From assembly GCA_964470055.1 (NCBI GenBank), contig CAYXZZ010000069.1:1-6024 (forward strand): 6,024 bases of DNA, in the 5' to 3' direction. Under the pieces are notes generated by a model. The model saw only the letters and a list, made by a program, of their open reading frames with translations, had not been told where the DNA came from and made no database searches. A program made the position numbers and the translations under genes. Positions 1 to 5,588 of the stretch are shown piece by piece; position 1 is the stretch's first letter; each line of letters opens with the position of its first letter. This DNA comes from JAEDES01 sp964470055 (GTDB lineage: Bacteria > Bacillota_I > Bacilli_A > RF39 > UBA660).

Positions 1-22
1 ATACTCCGTCTTTACCGATGTT

Positions 23-31
23 TGTTATAAT
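23..31 (+). promoter_or_regulatory. Possible distal extended -10 promoter of the purine permease gene
   Basis: The sequence TGTTATAAT is a perfect extended -10 element (TG, one base, TATAAT), identical to the one ahead of the hydrolase gene at 1529-1537. No convincing -35 box is visible in the few bases upstream, which an extended -10 can tolerate. Transcription would start near base 38, just before the hairpin at 39-81, giving a 5' leader of roughly 95 bases. The same bases lie in an odd palindrome (TTTGTTAT, A, ATAACAAA, 21-37), so a protein-binding site is an alternative or additional reading. Confidence 0.35.
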
Positions 32-38
32 AACAAAA

Positions 39-81
39 AACATAAAGAAATCAAAATTTTTAAACTTGAAATCTTTATGTT
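39..81 (+). other. Leader hairpin upstream of the purine permease gene
   Basis: AACATAAAGA (39-48) pairs perfectly with TCTTTATGTT (72-81). A 2x2 A/A internal loop follows, then a second stem TCAA (51-54) with TTGA (66-69), closing an 11-base AT-rich loop. On the plus strand no T-run follows, so it is not a standard terminator in the direction of the gene. On the minus strand the stem is followed by six T, so it could stop antisense transcription. It could also be a stabilising 5' hairpin if the promoter at 23-31 is used. I see no purine-riboswitch core in it. Confidence 0.3.
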
Positions 82-93
82 CAACATTATACG

Positions 94-102
94 TGTTATA
101 CT
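94..102 (+). promoter_or_regulatory. Possible proximal extended -10 promoter of the purine permease gene
   Basis: TGTTATACT is an extended -10 element with one mismatch in the hexamer. It is preceded by ACG, so CGTGTTATA is shared with the promoter of the next gene (1528-1535). The -35 region at the right distance (TTTATG, 74-79) is weak. An alternative pairing is TTGAAA (66-71) with TATACG (88-93), spacer 16. Use of this promoter would give a leader of only about 25 bases, without the 39-81 hairpin. Confidence 0.4.
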
Positions 103-133
103 TAATTTGACAATAGTAAAGAAGGAGTAAAAC

Positions 134-1495
134 ATGTTAAACAAAATATTCAAATTAAAAGAAAATAAAACCACTGTTTTAACAGAATTAATAGCCGGAT
201 TAACAACATTTATGGCCATGTCATATATTATCTTTGTCAATCCAGCAATTCTATCACAAACTGGAATGGACTATAATTCTGTTTACGTCGCAACAATTCT
301 TGCTTCAATGATTGGAACATTTATCTTAGGAGTAGTGGCTAATGTACCTTACGTTCAAAGTGCAGGACTTGGACTAAATGCTCTTTTTACATATACAATT
401 TGTGGTACCATGGGCTTTACTTGGCAACAAGCCCTTGCCATGGTCTTTATCTGTGGAGTAATTAATGTCTTAATAACACTAACCAGTGTTAGAAAAAAAG
501 TTATCAAAGCAATACCTTCATTTATGCAAGAAGCAATCACTGTTGGTATTGGACTATTCATCACATATATAGGTATTAAAAGTGCCGGACTAATAGAGTT
601 TTCTATTTCTGCCATCACCAATGGAATTGCTAGTGCTCAAGATGTTGTTCCCCAACTAGCAACCTTCAATACTAAGGAAGTTATTTTAGCCATAATTGGA
701 ATAATCATAACAGCAATCCTAGTTTCAAAAAAAGTAAAAAACTCTTATCTAATCTCAATTATTTTAACCACAATAATCGGCTTATTTCTAGGTGTAACAG
801 AACTACCAAACTTTTCTAACTATTCTGTTATCCCATCAATAAAACCAACCCTATTTCAATTAGACTTTACTGGCTTATTTACTGCTAAAGCCGGTATCAT
901 TGTTGTCTTTATGACTATTTTTACACTAGTAATTTCCGATCTTTTTGATACAATAGGAACCTTTATTGGAACTGGTAAAAAATCAGGGATATTTAAACTC
1001 GATCAAGAAGGAAATCTGCCTAAAAACTTAGAAAGAGCCTTAATCTGTGATTCATCAACCACCATCATTGGTTCACTTCTTGGAACAAGTAATGTAACAA
1101 CTTATGTTGAAAGTAGTGTCGGAATAGAAGCCGGAGGAAGAACAGGTTTAACTGCTGTATCTGCAGCCTTATGCTTTGGCTTATCATTATTTTTAGCACC
1201 ACTAGTATCATGTGTTCCATTATCCGCAATCGCTCCCATATTAATATTCGTTGGCTTATCAATGATTGAAAACATCGTAAAAATAGATTGGAAAGATATT
1301 CTTGTCGCAATACCAGCATTTTTCATTATTATCATGATGCCATTATCATATTCCATAACAACAGGAATCCAATTTGGTTTCATCTTATATGTAATCGTCA
1401 ATCTAGTAAATAAAAAAGGAAAAGAAATCTCCCCAATAATCTATATCTTCACAATCTTATTTATCATAGATTTCATCTATAAAGCACTTGCTTAA
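134..1495 (+). CDS. NCS2-family purine permease (guanine/hypoxanthine/adenine type)
   Basis: Integral membrane transporter of the AzgA/PbuG branch of the NCS2 nucleobase:cation symporter family, importing a purine base such as hypoxanthine, guanine or adenine with protons for salvage. At 453 residues it has the usual length for the branch. Visible hallmarks are the N-terminal ELIAGLTTFMAMSYIIFVNP (residues 18-37), GLGLNALFTYT (78-88), DLFDTIGTFIG (269-279) and the segment GTSNVTTYVESSVG (317-330) followed by IEAGGRTGL (331-339). These belong to the substrate and cation sites in this family. Hydrophobic segments run through most of the protein, consistent with about 14 membrane spans. The start is supported by AAGGAG at 122-127, six bases upstream. 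It appears monocistronic, since a terminator follows immediately. Bacillus relatives are often under a purine riboswitch, but none is recognisable here. The exact substrate cannot be read from sequence. Confidence 0.95.
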   Translation: MLNKIFKLKENKTTVLTELIAGLTTFMAMSYIIFVNPAILSQTGMDYNSVYVATILASMIGTFILGVVANVPYVQSAGLGLNALFTYTICGTMGFTWQQALAMVFICGVINVLITLTSVRKKVIKAIPSFMQEAITVGIGLFITYIGIKSAGLIEFSISAITNGIASAQDVVPQLATFNTKEVILAIIGIIITAILVSKKVKNSYLISIILTTIIGLFLGVTELPNFSNYSVIPSIKPTLFQLDFTGLFTAKAGIIVVFMTIFTLVISDLFDTIGTFIGTGKKSGIFKLDQEGNLPKNLERALICDSSTTIIGSLLGTSNVTTYVESSVGIEAGGRTGLTAVSAALCFGLSLFLAPLVSCVPLSAIAPILIFVGLSMIENIVKIDWKDILVAIPAFFIIIMMPLSYSITTGIQFGFILYVIVNLVNKKGKEISPIIYIFTILFIIDFIYKALA

Positions 1496-1524
1496 AAAAT
1501 ATCAAGAAATTGATATTTTTTTTT
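1496..1524 (+). terminator. Intrinsic terminator after the purine permease gene
   Basis: AAAATATCAA (1496-1505), a GAAA tetraloop (1506-1509) and TTGATATTTT (1510-1519) form a perfect 10-bp stem, extendable into the stop codon, followed by a T-run ending at 1524. The stem begins at the base after the stop codon. The descending arm contains TTGATA, the -35 box of the next gene. Confidence 0.85.
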
Positions 1525-1537
1525 GACGTGTTATAAT
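1510..1537 (+). promoter_or_regulatory. Promoter of the MBL-fold hydrolase gene, overlapping the terminator
   Basis: TTGATA (1510-1515), a 16-base spacer and TATAAT (1532-1537), with TG at 1529-1530 making an extended -10 element. This is the best promoter match in the window. The -35 box lies inside the upstream terminator's 3' arm. Transcription would start near 1544, leaving a leader of about 15 bases that is mostly the ribosome binding site (GGGGTGAT, 1548-1555). Confidence 0.8.
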
Positions 1538-1558
1538 AGTTAACATTGGGGTGATACT

Positions 1559-2221
1559 ATGGAAAGAACCATTAATAATATTCATATTAAAAAAATAGGT
1601 TATTTTAACCTGTATTTAATCCAAGGTAAAAAAGGAGATATCTTAATTGATACAGGTTTTATCTGCATGAAAAGACAAGTAAAAAAGTGGTTAGATAATT
1701 TTAATGTTAAATTAATAATATTAACCCATGCCCACGTCGATCATATTTGGAATGCAGCCTATATTAAGGAATTATATAACTGTGAAATTGCCATGAGTAA
1801 AAAAGATCTTGAAAATATCGATAATACAAAAATTAAATCTCAGCCAATAAAACAAATCTTCTCTGGCTGGACAAAACTTATGAATTGGGGCATGCAGCAT
1901 TTTCATGCCCAAGATTTCCTAGTAGATATTCCCTTAGAAGATAATCAACTAATAAGTAAATACGGAATAAAACTAAAAATACATGACTTATCTGGACATA
2001 CTAATGGCTCAATAGGTATCTCCTATAAAAACTATCTCTTTGTAGGTGATGCCTTAGTTAATAGAGGAAAAGTAACAGCCGCTTATCAAAATCAAAATAC
2101 TGCTAAAGCAAAAACTTCAGCCCTAAAAATACTAGATTTAAAACCAGAAATAATCTTCTTTGGCCACGACAAAGAAACTAATTTTGTAAATTTAAAAAAA
2201 TCATTTAAAGATAAAATTTAA
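1559..2221 (+). CDS. MBL-fold metallo-hydrolase
   Basis: Stand-alone cytoplasmic metallo-beta-lactamase-fold hydrolase of 220 residues, a usual length for single-domain members of the glyoxalase II-like group. All seven metal ligands of a two-metal site are visible: H57, H59, D61 and H62 in THAHVDH, H147 in SGHTNGS, D164 in VGD and H203 in FGHD. The fold's early DTG strand motif is at residues 31-33. No signal peptide or membrane segment is seen. A central stretch (about 84-125, with several Trp, Met and His) sits where this superfamily carries its variable substrate-capping helices. The start is set by GGGGTGAT three bases upstream of the ATG, close to the 16S-complementary GGAGGTGAT. It has its own promoter. 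The substrate is unknown; thioesterase, lactonase or phosphodiesterase activity all occur in this superfamily. Confidence 0.9.
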   Translation: MERTINNIHIKKIGYFNLYLIQGKKGDILIDTGFICMKRQVKKWLDNFNVKLIILTHAHVDHIWNAAYIKELYNCEIAMSKKDLENIDNTKIKSQPIKQIFSGWTKLMNWGMQHFHAQDFLVDIPLEDNQLISKYGIKLKIHDLSGHTNGSIGISYKNYLFVGDALVNRGKVTAAYQNQNTAKAKTSALKILDLKPEIIFFGHDKETNFVNLKKSFKDKI

Positions 2222-2332
2222 CTACAAGCACCAAATTTTTTTAAAAAAACAAAAATATTTCATCAAATTATCATAATTATCATGTATAGTGATAACGTAT
2301 TTATTAATGGAACTACTAAAGGATGTGAAATA
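2222..2332 (+). promoter_or_regulatory. Intergenic control region of the VTC operon, with a TTATCA tandem/inverted motif
   Basis: The 111-base gap holds an A/T palindrome (seven T then seven A, 2236-2249) followed by further A-rich sequence. It then carries a perfect 9-base tandem repeat AATTATCAT (2266-2274 and 2275-2283). The second TTATCA (2277-2282) is mirrored by TGATAA (2290-2295) with a 7-base centre. A candidate -10 hexamer TATAGT (2285-2290) lies in that centre, with a poor -35 at 17 bases (ATCAAA, 2262-2267). A regulator bound to the repeat would cover the -10, so this is operator-like. No convincing terminator for the hydrolase gene is seen, so read-through into the operon is possible. 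Confidence 0.35.
2319..2328 (+). promoter_or_regulatory. Ribosome binding site that sets the VTC gene start at 2333
   Basis: AAGGATGTGA differs from the ideal AAGGAGGTGA at one base and ends four bases before the ATG at 2333. The upstream in-frame ATG at 2282 has no such site and lies inside the putative -10 and operator region, so the 17 extra residues from that start are unlikely to be translated. Confidence 0.75.
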
Positions 2333-3025
2333 ATGTATGAAAATATCTTCAAAAGGGTAGAGAAAAAATTCCTCTTAACTGAAGAAGAGTATCATGAACT
2401 ATTTAAAAGAATAGAAAAAAATTTACTACATGATAAATATTATGCTTCAACCATCTGCAACATCTATTTTGATAATGATAATAACGACTTATTAATTAAC
2501 TCAATAGAAAAGCCAATTTATAAACATAAAGTTAGATTAAGAAGTTATGGAATTCCAACTCTTAACGATGATGTTTTCTTAGAAATAAAATCTAAGTATA
2601 AAAGTATGGTAGGAAAGCGAAGAATAAAATTAAAACTAAATGATTTTAAAAAATATCAAAAAACTAAAAAATACTCTCAAAATGAACAAATTATGAAAGA
2701 AATAGATTATTTATTTAAACTATATGATTTAAAACCAGCATATTTTGTTGCCTATGATCGAAAAAGTTTCATAGGAAAAGATGATGCACAACTAAGAATA
2801 ACAGTAGATACAAATCTTCGAAGTAGAAAAGATCATTTAACATTAGAATATGGAGATAAAGGTCAAAACTATTTTGAAGAAAAAATGTATATAATGGAAA
2901 TTAAAACATTAGGTGCTATACCACTTTGGTTAGTACAAAATTTATCAGAATTAAAAATATACGCTAGGTCATTTTCAAAAATTGGAAACGTATATATTAA
3001 AGATAAGGAGGAAGATTTATGTTAA
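2333..3025 (+). CDS. VTC (polyphosphate polymerase-type, TTM-fold) domain protein
   Basis: A 230-residue soluble protein matching the VTC domain, the catalytic domain of yeast Vtc4 that makes polyphosphate from ATP; it belongs to the triphosphate tunnel metalloenzyme fold. Expected tunnel signatures appear in order: RVEKKF (8-13), HKVRLRSYG (65-73) with alternating basic residues, FLEIKSK (82-88), KRRIKL (95-100), AYDRKSF (140-146), LRITVDT (154-160) and MEIKT (188-192), carrying the late acidic metal-binding position. Only this domain is present: no SPX sensor and no membrane segment, unlike the yeast subunits. The next gene overlaps its 3' end by 7 bases, so the two are probably translationally coupled and may form a complex. 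The start at 2333 is chosen from its ribosome binding site; an ATG at 2282 would add 17 residues. Whether bacterial members make polyphosphate or another phosphate product is inference. Confidence 0.88.
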   Translation: MYENIFKRVEKKFLLTEEEYHELFKRIEKNLLHDKYYASTICNIYFDNDNNDLLINSIEKPIYKHKVRLRSYGIPTLNDDVFLEIKSKYKSMVGKRRIKLKLNDFKKYQKTKKYSQNEQIMKEIDYLFKLYDLKPAYFVAYDRKSFIGKDDAQLRITVDTNLRSRKDHLTLEYGDKGQNYFEEKMYIMEIKTLGAIPLWLVQNLSELKIYARSFSKIGNVYIKDKEEDLC

Positions 3026-3690
3026 AAAGTTTATTTTCAAATACAAGCAGTAATATAGAATTATCATCTATTTTAATTTGTACATTAGTGTCATTAGTTT
3101 TAGGATTTATTATCGCCCATACACATAAGAAAACATCAAGATATAGTAAGGATTTCTTAATAACTTTAGCAGTTTTACCAACATTAGTTCAAACAATTAT
3201 GATTATGGTAAATGGAAACTTAGGAACATCAGTTGCCATAGTAGGGGCATTCAGTTTAGTTAGATTCAGAAGTATACCAGGTACATCTAAAGAAATACTA
3301 AGCGTTATCTTTGCTATGACAATAGGTTTAGCAACAGGAATGGGACATGCAGTTTTTGCAGTAATTATCACAATTGTAGTTTCTTTAGCCATTATATTAT
3401 TTAGTAAAGTAAATGTACTGGCCTTAAATAAAGAAGAAAAAATATTAAAAATAACAGTTCCAGAAAATATGGATTATACAACAATGTTTGATGAAATATT
3501 TTCAAAATACACAAAAGAATATCGCTTAGAAAATGTTAAAACAACCAATATGGGAAGTTTATTTGACTTAACTTATCGAATTTCTCTTCAAAAAAATGTC
3601 AATGAAAAAGAATTTATTGATGATATTAGAGTAAGAAATGGTAATCTAAAAGTAATGTTAAGCCATGATATTAAAGGTTCAGATATTTAG
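3019..3690 (+). CDS. DUF4956 family membrane protein
   Basis: A 223-residue membrane protein recognised as DUF4956 by the signature GAFSLVRFRSIPGTSKEI (residues 76-93). Hydrophobic segments lie at about 15-33, 46-64, 70-80, 94-108 and 111-129, giving roughly four to five spans. A soluble C-terminal domain follows (about 138-223), mixed alpha/beta in appearance and probably cytoplasmic. Family function is unknown. Its strong association with VTC-domain genes suggests it is the membrane partner of the preceding protein, for example a channel or anchor for the product; that is inference. The start is clear: AAGGAGG at 3005-3011, seven bases before the ATG, with ATG and the upstream TAA packed as ATGTTAA. 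It ends in TAG, the only non-TAA stop among the five genes. Confidence 0.9.
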   Translation: MLKSLFSNTSSNIELSSILICTLVSLVLGFIIAHTHKKTSRYSKDFLITLAVLPTLVQTIMIMVNGNLGTSVAIVGAFSLVRFRSIPGTSKEILSVIFAMTIGLATGMGHAVFAVIITIVVSLAIILFSKVNVLALNKEEKILKITVPENMDYTTMFDEIFSKYTKEYRLENVKTTNMGSLFDLTYRISLQKNVNEKEFIDDIRVRNGNLKVMLSHDIKGSDI

Positions 3691-3704
3691 AAAGGATTGA
3701 TACT

Positions 3705-5435
3705 ATGAAAAATAATAAAAAATTATTATTAATTGGAGTAGTAATAATTATTGTCGCCCTAGGAATTTTTGTAGTAACAAGTTTAAATAAAACAACAATT
3801 GATCAATCATCAAAGAAAACAACTGATAATATTGATATAAATATTAATACTGATGACGATGATGAAAAAATTGATTGGTCAGCATATCAAGAAGAATCAT
3901 ATACTCTAACTAAAAGTATTACAATTACCGAAGGAGGAGTATATAATTTAACAGGAACTATATCCAATGGTTTAATAAAAATAAATACCTCATCTAATGT
4001 AAAGCTTGTTTTAGATAATGTAACTATTACAAATGAATCAGGACCTGCAATTTATGTAGAAGAAGCAGAAGATGTTATTATTGAAACAAAAGATGGTAGT
4101 AAAAACTATCTAGAAGATTCTGCAACTTATACTGGATATGATACTGATGTAATAGGAACCATATTTAGTCACGATGATATAACATTTCAAGGAACAGGAA
4201 CACTAGAAGTAGTTTCTAATAATGAAGATGCTATCGTAGGAAAAGATGATTTAAAAATTGTTTCTGGAACTTACATCATTAACTCAAAAGATGATGGTAT
4301 CAGAGGAAAAGATTCAGTTTATATTCAAAATGGAACCTTTACCATCACTTCAACAGGTGATGCAATTAAGTCTACTAATGATACAGATACAGAAAAAGGT
4401 TATGTTTTAATTGAAAATGGAACATTTAATATTACTTCTGAATTAGATGCTATTCAAGCCCAAACAAAATTATCTATCAAAAATGGAACATTCACTATAA
4501 AAACCGGTGGAGGAAGTTCAAATGCTAGTACCAATGATGATTGGGGAAGATGGGGTTCATCATCATCTTCAACAACAGATAGTGCGAAAGGACTAAAAGC
4601 CGGAAATAACCTTGTCATTGAAAATGGAACCTTTAAATTTAATACTTCAGATGATGCTATTCATTGTAATAGTTATGTAGGTATAAAAAATGGTACTATA
4701 AACATAACTTCTGGTGATGATGGTATTCATGCTGATAAAGAATTAATAATTGATTCAGGAACAATAAAAATAACTAAAAGTTATGAAGGTCTAGAAGCGG
4801 CAAAAATAACTATTAATGATGGAAATATCAGTGTAACTGCTTCTGATGATGGAATAAATGTTGCTGGTGGAAATGATTCGTCCGCAACTAATAGACCAGG
4901 AGCAAACAACTACTCATCAAGTGAAGACAACGTTCTAACAATCAATAATGGAACAATATATGTAAATGCAACAGGGGATGGAATTGATGTAAATGGTTCG
5001 GCATATGTCAATGGTGGAACAACTAAAGTAGATGGACCAACTAATAGTGGAAATGGTGCTTTAGATTACGATCGATATTTCAATGTTAATGGTGGAACAC
5101 TTATAGCAGGAGGATCAAGTGGTATGATGCAAAGCATCAGTTCAACCTCAACACAATACAATGTGGCTATTGTCTTTGCCTCAACATATAGTAGTAGCGA
5201 TACAATCACCATAACTGATTCTTCTGGAAATACAATAATTTCTTACCAATCAGATAAATCATATAATTCTTTAGTTGCCTCATCTTCGAAATTCCAAAAA
5301 GGGGACATATACACCATTAAAGTAAATGGTTCGGCATATACAACATTTACTATCTCAAATATTACAACTTCAATAGGTAATACCCGTGGTGGAGGACAAT
5401 CTGGTGGACAAACAGGACCTAATGGAAGAAGATAA
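3705..5435 (+). CDS. Membrane-anchored beta-helix carbohydrate-binding protein (Cthe_2159-like)
   Basis: A 576-residue extracellular protein resembling the carbohydrate-binding family of Clostridium thermocellum Cthe_2159, a parallel beta-helix that binds cellulose and pectin-like acidic polysaccharides with calcium. Residues 1-6 are basic and 7-26 form one hydrophobic segment; there is no lipobox Cys and no clear cleavage site, so an uncleaved N-terminal anchor is likely. A charged linker (about 27-60) with DDDDE follows, then repeats of the type I-x-NGT...DDGI with a 22-residue period from about residue 185 to 460, fitting beta-helix rungs. Two Ser/Asn/Gly-rich loops interrupt them (about 267-293 and 387-408). 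A beta-sandwich-like segment (about 484-555) and a Gly-rich tail ending NGRR complete it. No LPXTG motif is present. It lies 14 bases after the DUF4956 gene with AAAGGA eight bases before the ATG, so it is in the same operon. Confidence 0.88.
   Translation: MKNNKKLLLIGVVIIIVALGIFVVTSLNKTTIDQSSKKTTDNIDININTDDDDEKIDWSAYQEESYTLTKSITITEGGVYNLTGTISNGLIKINTSSNVKLVLDNVTITNESGPAIYVEEAEDVIIETKDGSKNYLEDSATYTGYDTDVIGTIFSHDDITFQGTGTLEVVSNNEDAIVGKDDLKIVSGTYIINSKDDGIRGKDSVYIQNGTFTITSTGDAIKSTNDTDTEKGYVLIENGTFNITSELDAIQAQTKLSIKNGTFTIKTGGGSSNASTNDDWGRWGSSSSSTTDSAKGLKAGNNLVIENGTFKFNTSDDAIHCNSYVGIKNGTINITSGDDGIHADKELIIDSGTIKITKSYEGLEAAKITINDGNISVTASDDGINVAGGNDSSATNRPGANNYSSSEDNVLTINNGTIYVNATGDGIDVNGSAYVNGGTTKVDGPTNSGNGALDYDRYFNVNGGTLIAGGSSGMMQSISSTSTQYNVAIVFASTYSSSDTITITDSSGNTIISYQSDKSYNSLVASSSKFQKGDIYTIKVNGSAYTTFTISNITTSIGNTRGGGQSGGQTGPNGRR
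4257..5072 (+). repeat. 22-residue (66-base) coding repeats, beta-helix rungs
   Basis: The Ile or Val of the I-x-(N/S/D)-G motif falls at residues 185, 207, 236, 258, 305, 327, 349, 370, 413, 435 and 461. Most steps are 21-22 residues. The exceptions are 29 (7 extra), 47 (two rungs with about a 25-residue insertion removed) and 43 (two rungs). DDGI or DAI turns follow about 12 residues after most of them. The repeats are diverged at DNA level, with only short words such as AATGGAAC recurring, so they are old and selected at protein level. Confidence 0.8.
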
Positions 5436-5491
5436 TTAACAATTTGTATAGACTTAAAGAAAATATGATACAGCATAGCCACATATAATAA

Positions 5492-5500
5492 TGCTATAAC
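5492..5500 (+). promoter_or_regulatory. Possible promoter of the ToxI-like RNA
   Basis: TGCTATAAC is an extended -10 element with one hexamer mismatch, which would start transcription near 5507, right at the ToxI-like unit. No good -35 box is seen 16-18 bases upstream. TATAAT at 5484-5489 is an alternative -10, also without a clear -35. The region between the operon stop and here holds no terminator, so the RNA could also be reached by read-through. Confidence 0.3.
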
Positions 5501-5507
5501 ATAGTAA

Positions 5508-5551
5508 TAAAAAAGCAGGTGAAGACAACCCAAAGTGGCGGCTAAAAAAGT
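5508..5551 (+). ncRNA. ToxI/AntiQ-like type III antitoxin RNA, about one repeat unit
   Basis: Type III toxin-antitoxin loci encode an RNA of tandem units of about 35 bases that folds around and inhibits the toxin. Here AGGTGA (5517-5522), ACC (5528-5530) and AAGTGGCGGCTA (5533-5544) match, in order and spacing, the Pectobacterium ToxI unit as I recall it (AGGTGA, ACC, AAGTGCAGCTA). The octamer TAAAAAAG occurs at 5508-5515 and 5543-5550, exactly 35 bases apart, marking one complete unit and the edge of a second. GGT (5518-5520) can pair with ACC (5528-5530); the second pseudoknot helix is not obvious. Active loci usually carry two or more units, so this looks reduced. A terminator follows, then a toxin remnant, which is the canonical order. 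The call rests largely on that context. Confidence 0.55.
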
Positions 5552-5584
5552 AAGATTAGAGAGCAACCTCTAATCTTTTATTTT
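5552..5584 (+). terminator. Intrinsic terminator between the ToxI-like RNA and the toxin remnant
   Basis: AAGATTAGAG (5552-5561) pairs perfectly with CTCTAATCTT (5568-5577) around a 6-base loop, followed by a T-rich tail (TTATTTT). It is the first terminator after the beta-helix gene stop at 5435 and so probably also ends the VTC operon. In type III toxin-antitoxin loci a terminator at this position sets the ratio of antitoxin RNA to toxin mRNA. Confidence 0.88.
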
Positions 5585-5588
5585 ATAA

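Noticed and set aside
2..130. Open forward frame that could be the C-terminus of an upstream gene
   Set aside because: About 42 codons are open but two forward frames are open here at once, the composition is typical AT-rich noise, and it overlaps the promoter and ribosome binding site of the permease gene.
1..133. Purine riboswitch ahead of the purine permease
   Set aside because: The conserved core bases of the purine aptamer and a following terminator/antiterminator pair are not present; the hairpin at 39-81 is A/T pairs with A/A mismatches and does not fit.
25..240. Minus-strand 71-codon frame
   Set aside because: Antisense to the permease start and leader; residues reflect AT-rich composition and no ribosome binding site supports it.
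355..1401. Minus-strand frames of 84-99 codons inside the permease gene
   Set aside because: Shadows of a clearly coding plus-strand gene with strong family motifs.
2233..2250. Terminator formed by the T-run/A-run palindrome after the hydrolase gene
   Set aside because: Seven T followed directly by seven A leaves no loop and no G-C pairs, and no T-tail follows; more likely bent or upstream-promoter DNA.
3189..3392. Minus-strand 67-codon frame within the DUF4956 gene
   Set aside because: Antisense shadow of conserved membrane segments, including the GAFSLVRFRS signature.
4257..5072. CRISPR-like or recent tandem DNA repeats
   Set aside because: The periodicity is at protein level (22 residues); the DNA copies are diverged and lie within one intact reading frame.
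134..5435. Mollicute-type genetic code (TGA as Trp), suggested by AT-richness and absence of TGA stops
   Set aside because: Every Trp in the five genes is TGG and no in-frame TGA is needed to complete any protein; TAA and TAG stops are expected at this base composition.
5436..5507. Terminator directly after the beta-helix gene
   Set aside because: Only weak AGCAT/ATGCT and TAGC/GCTA pairings are present without a T-run; the first convincing terminator is at 5552-5584.
5243..5566. Minus-strand 107-codon frame
   Set aside because: Antisense to the beta-helix gene tail, the ToxI-like RNA and the terminator; no coding features of its own.
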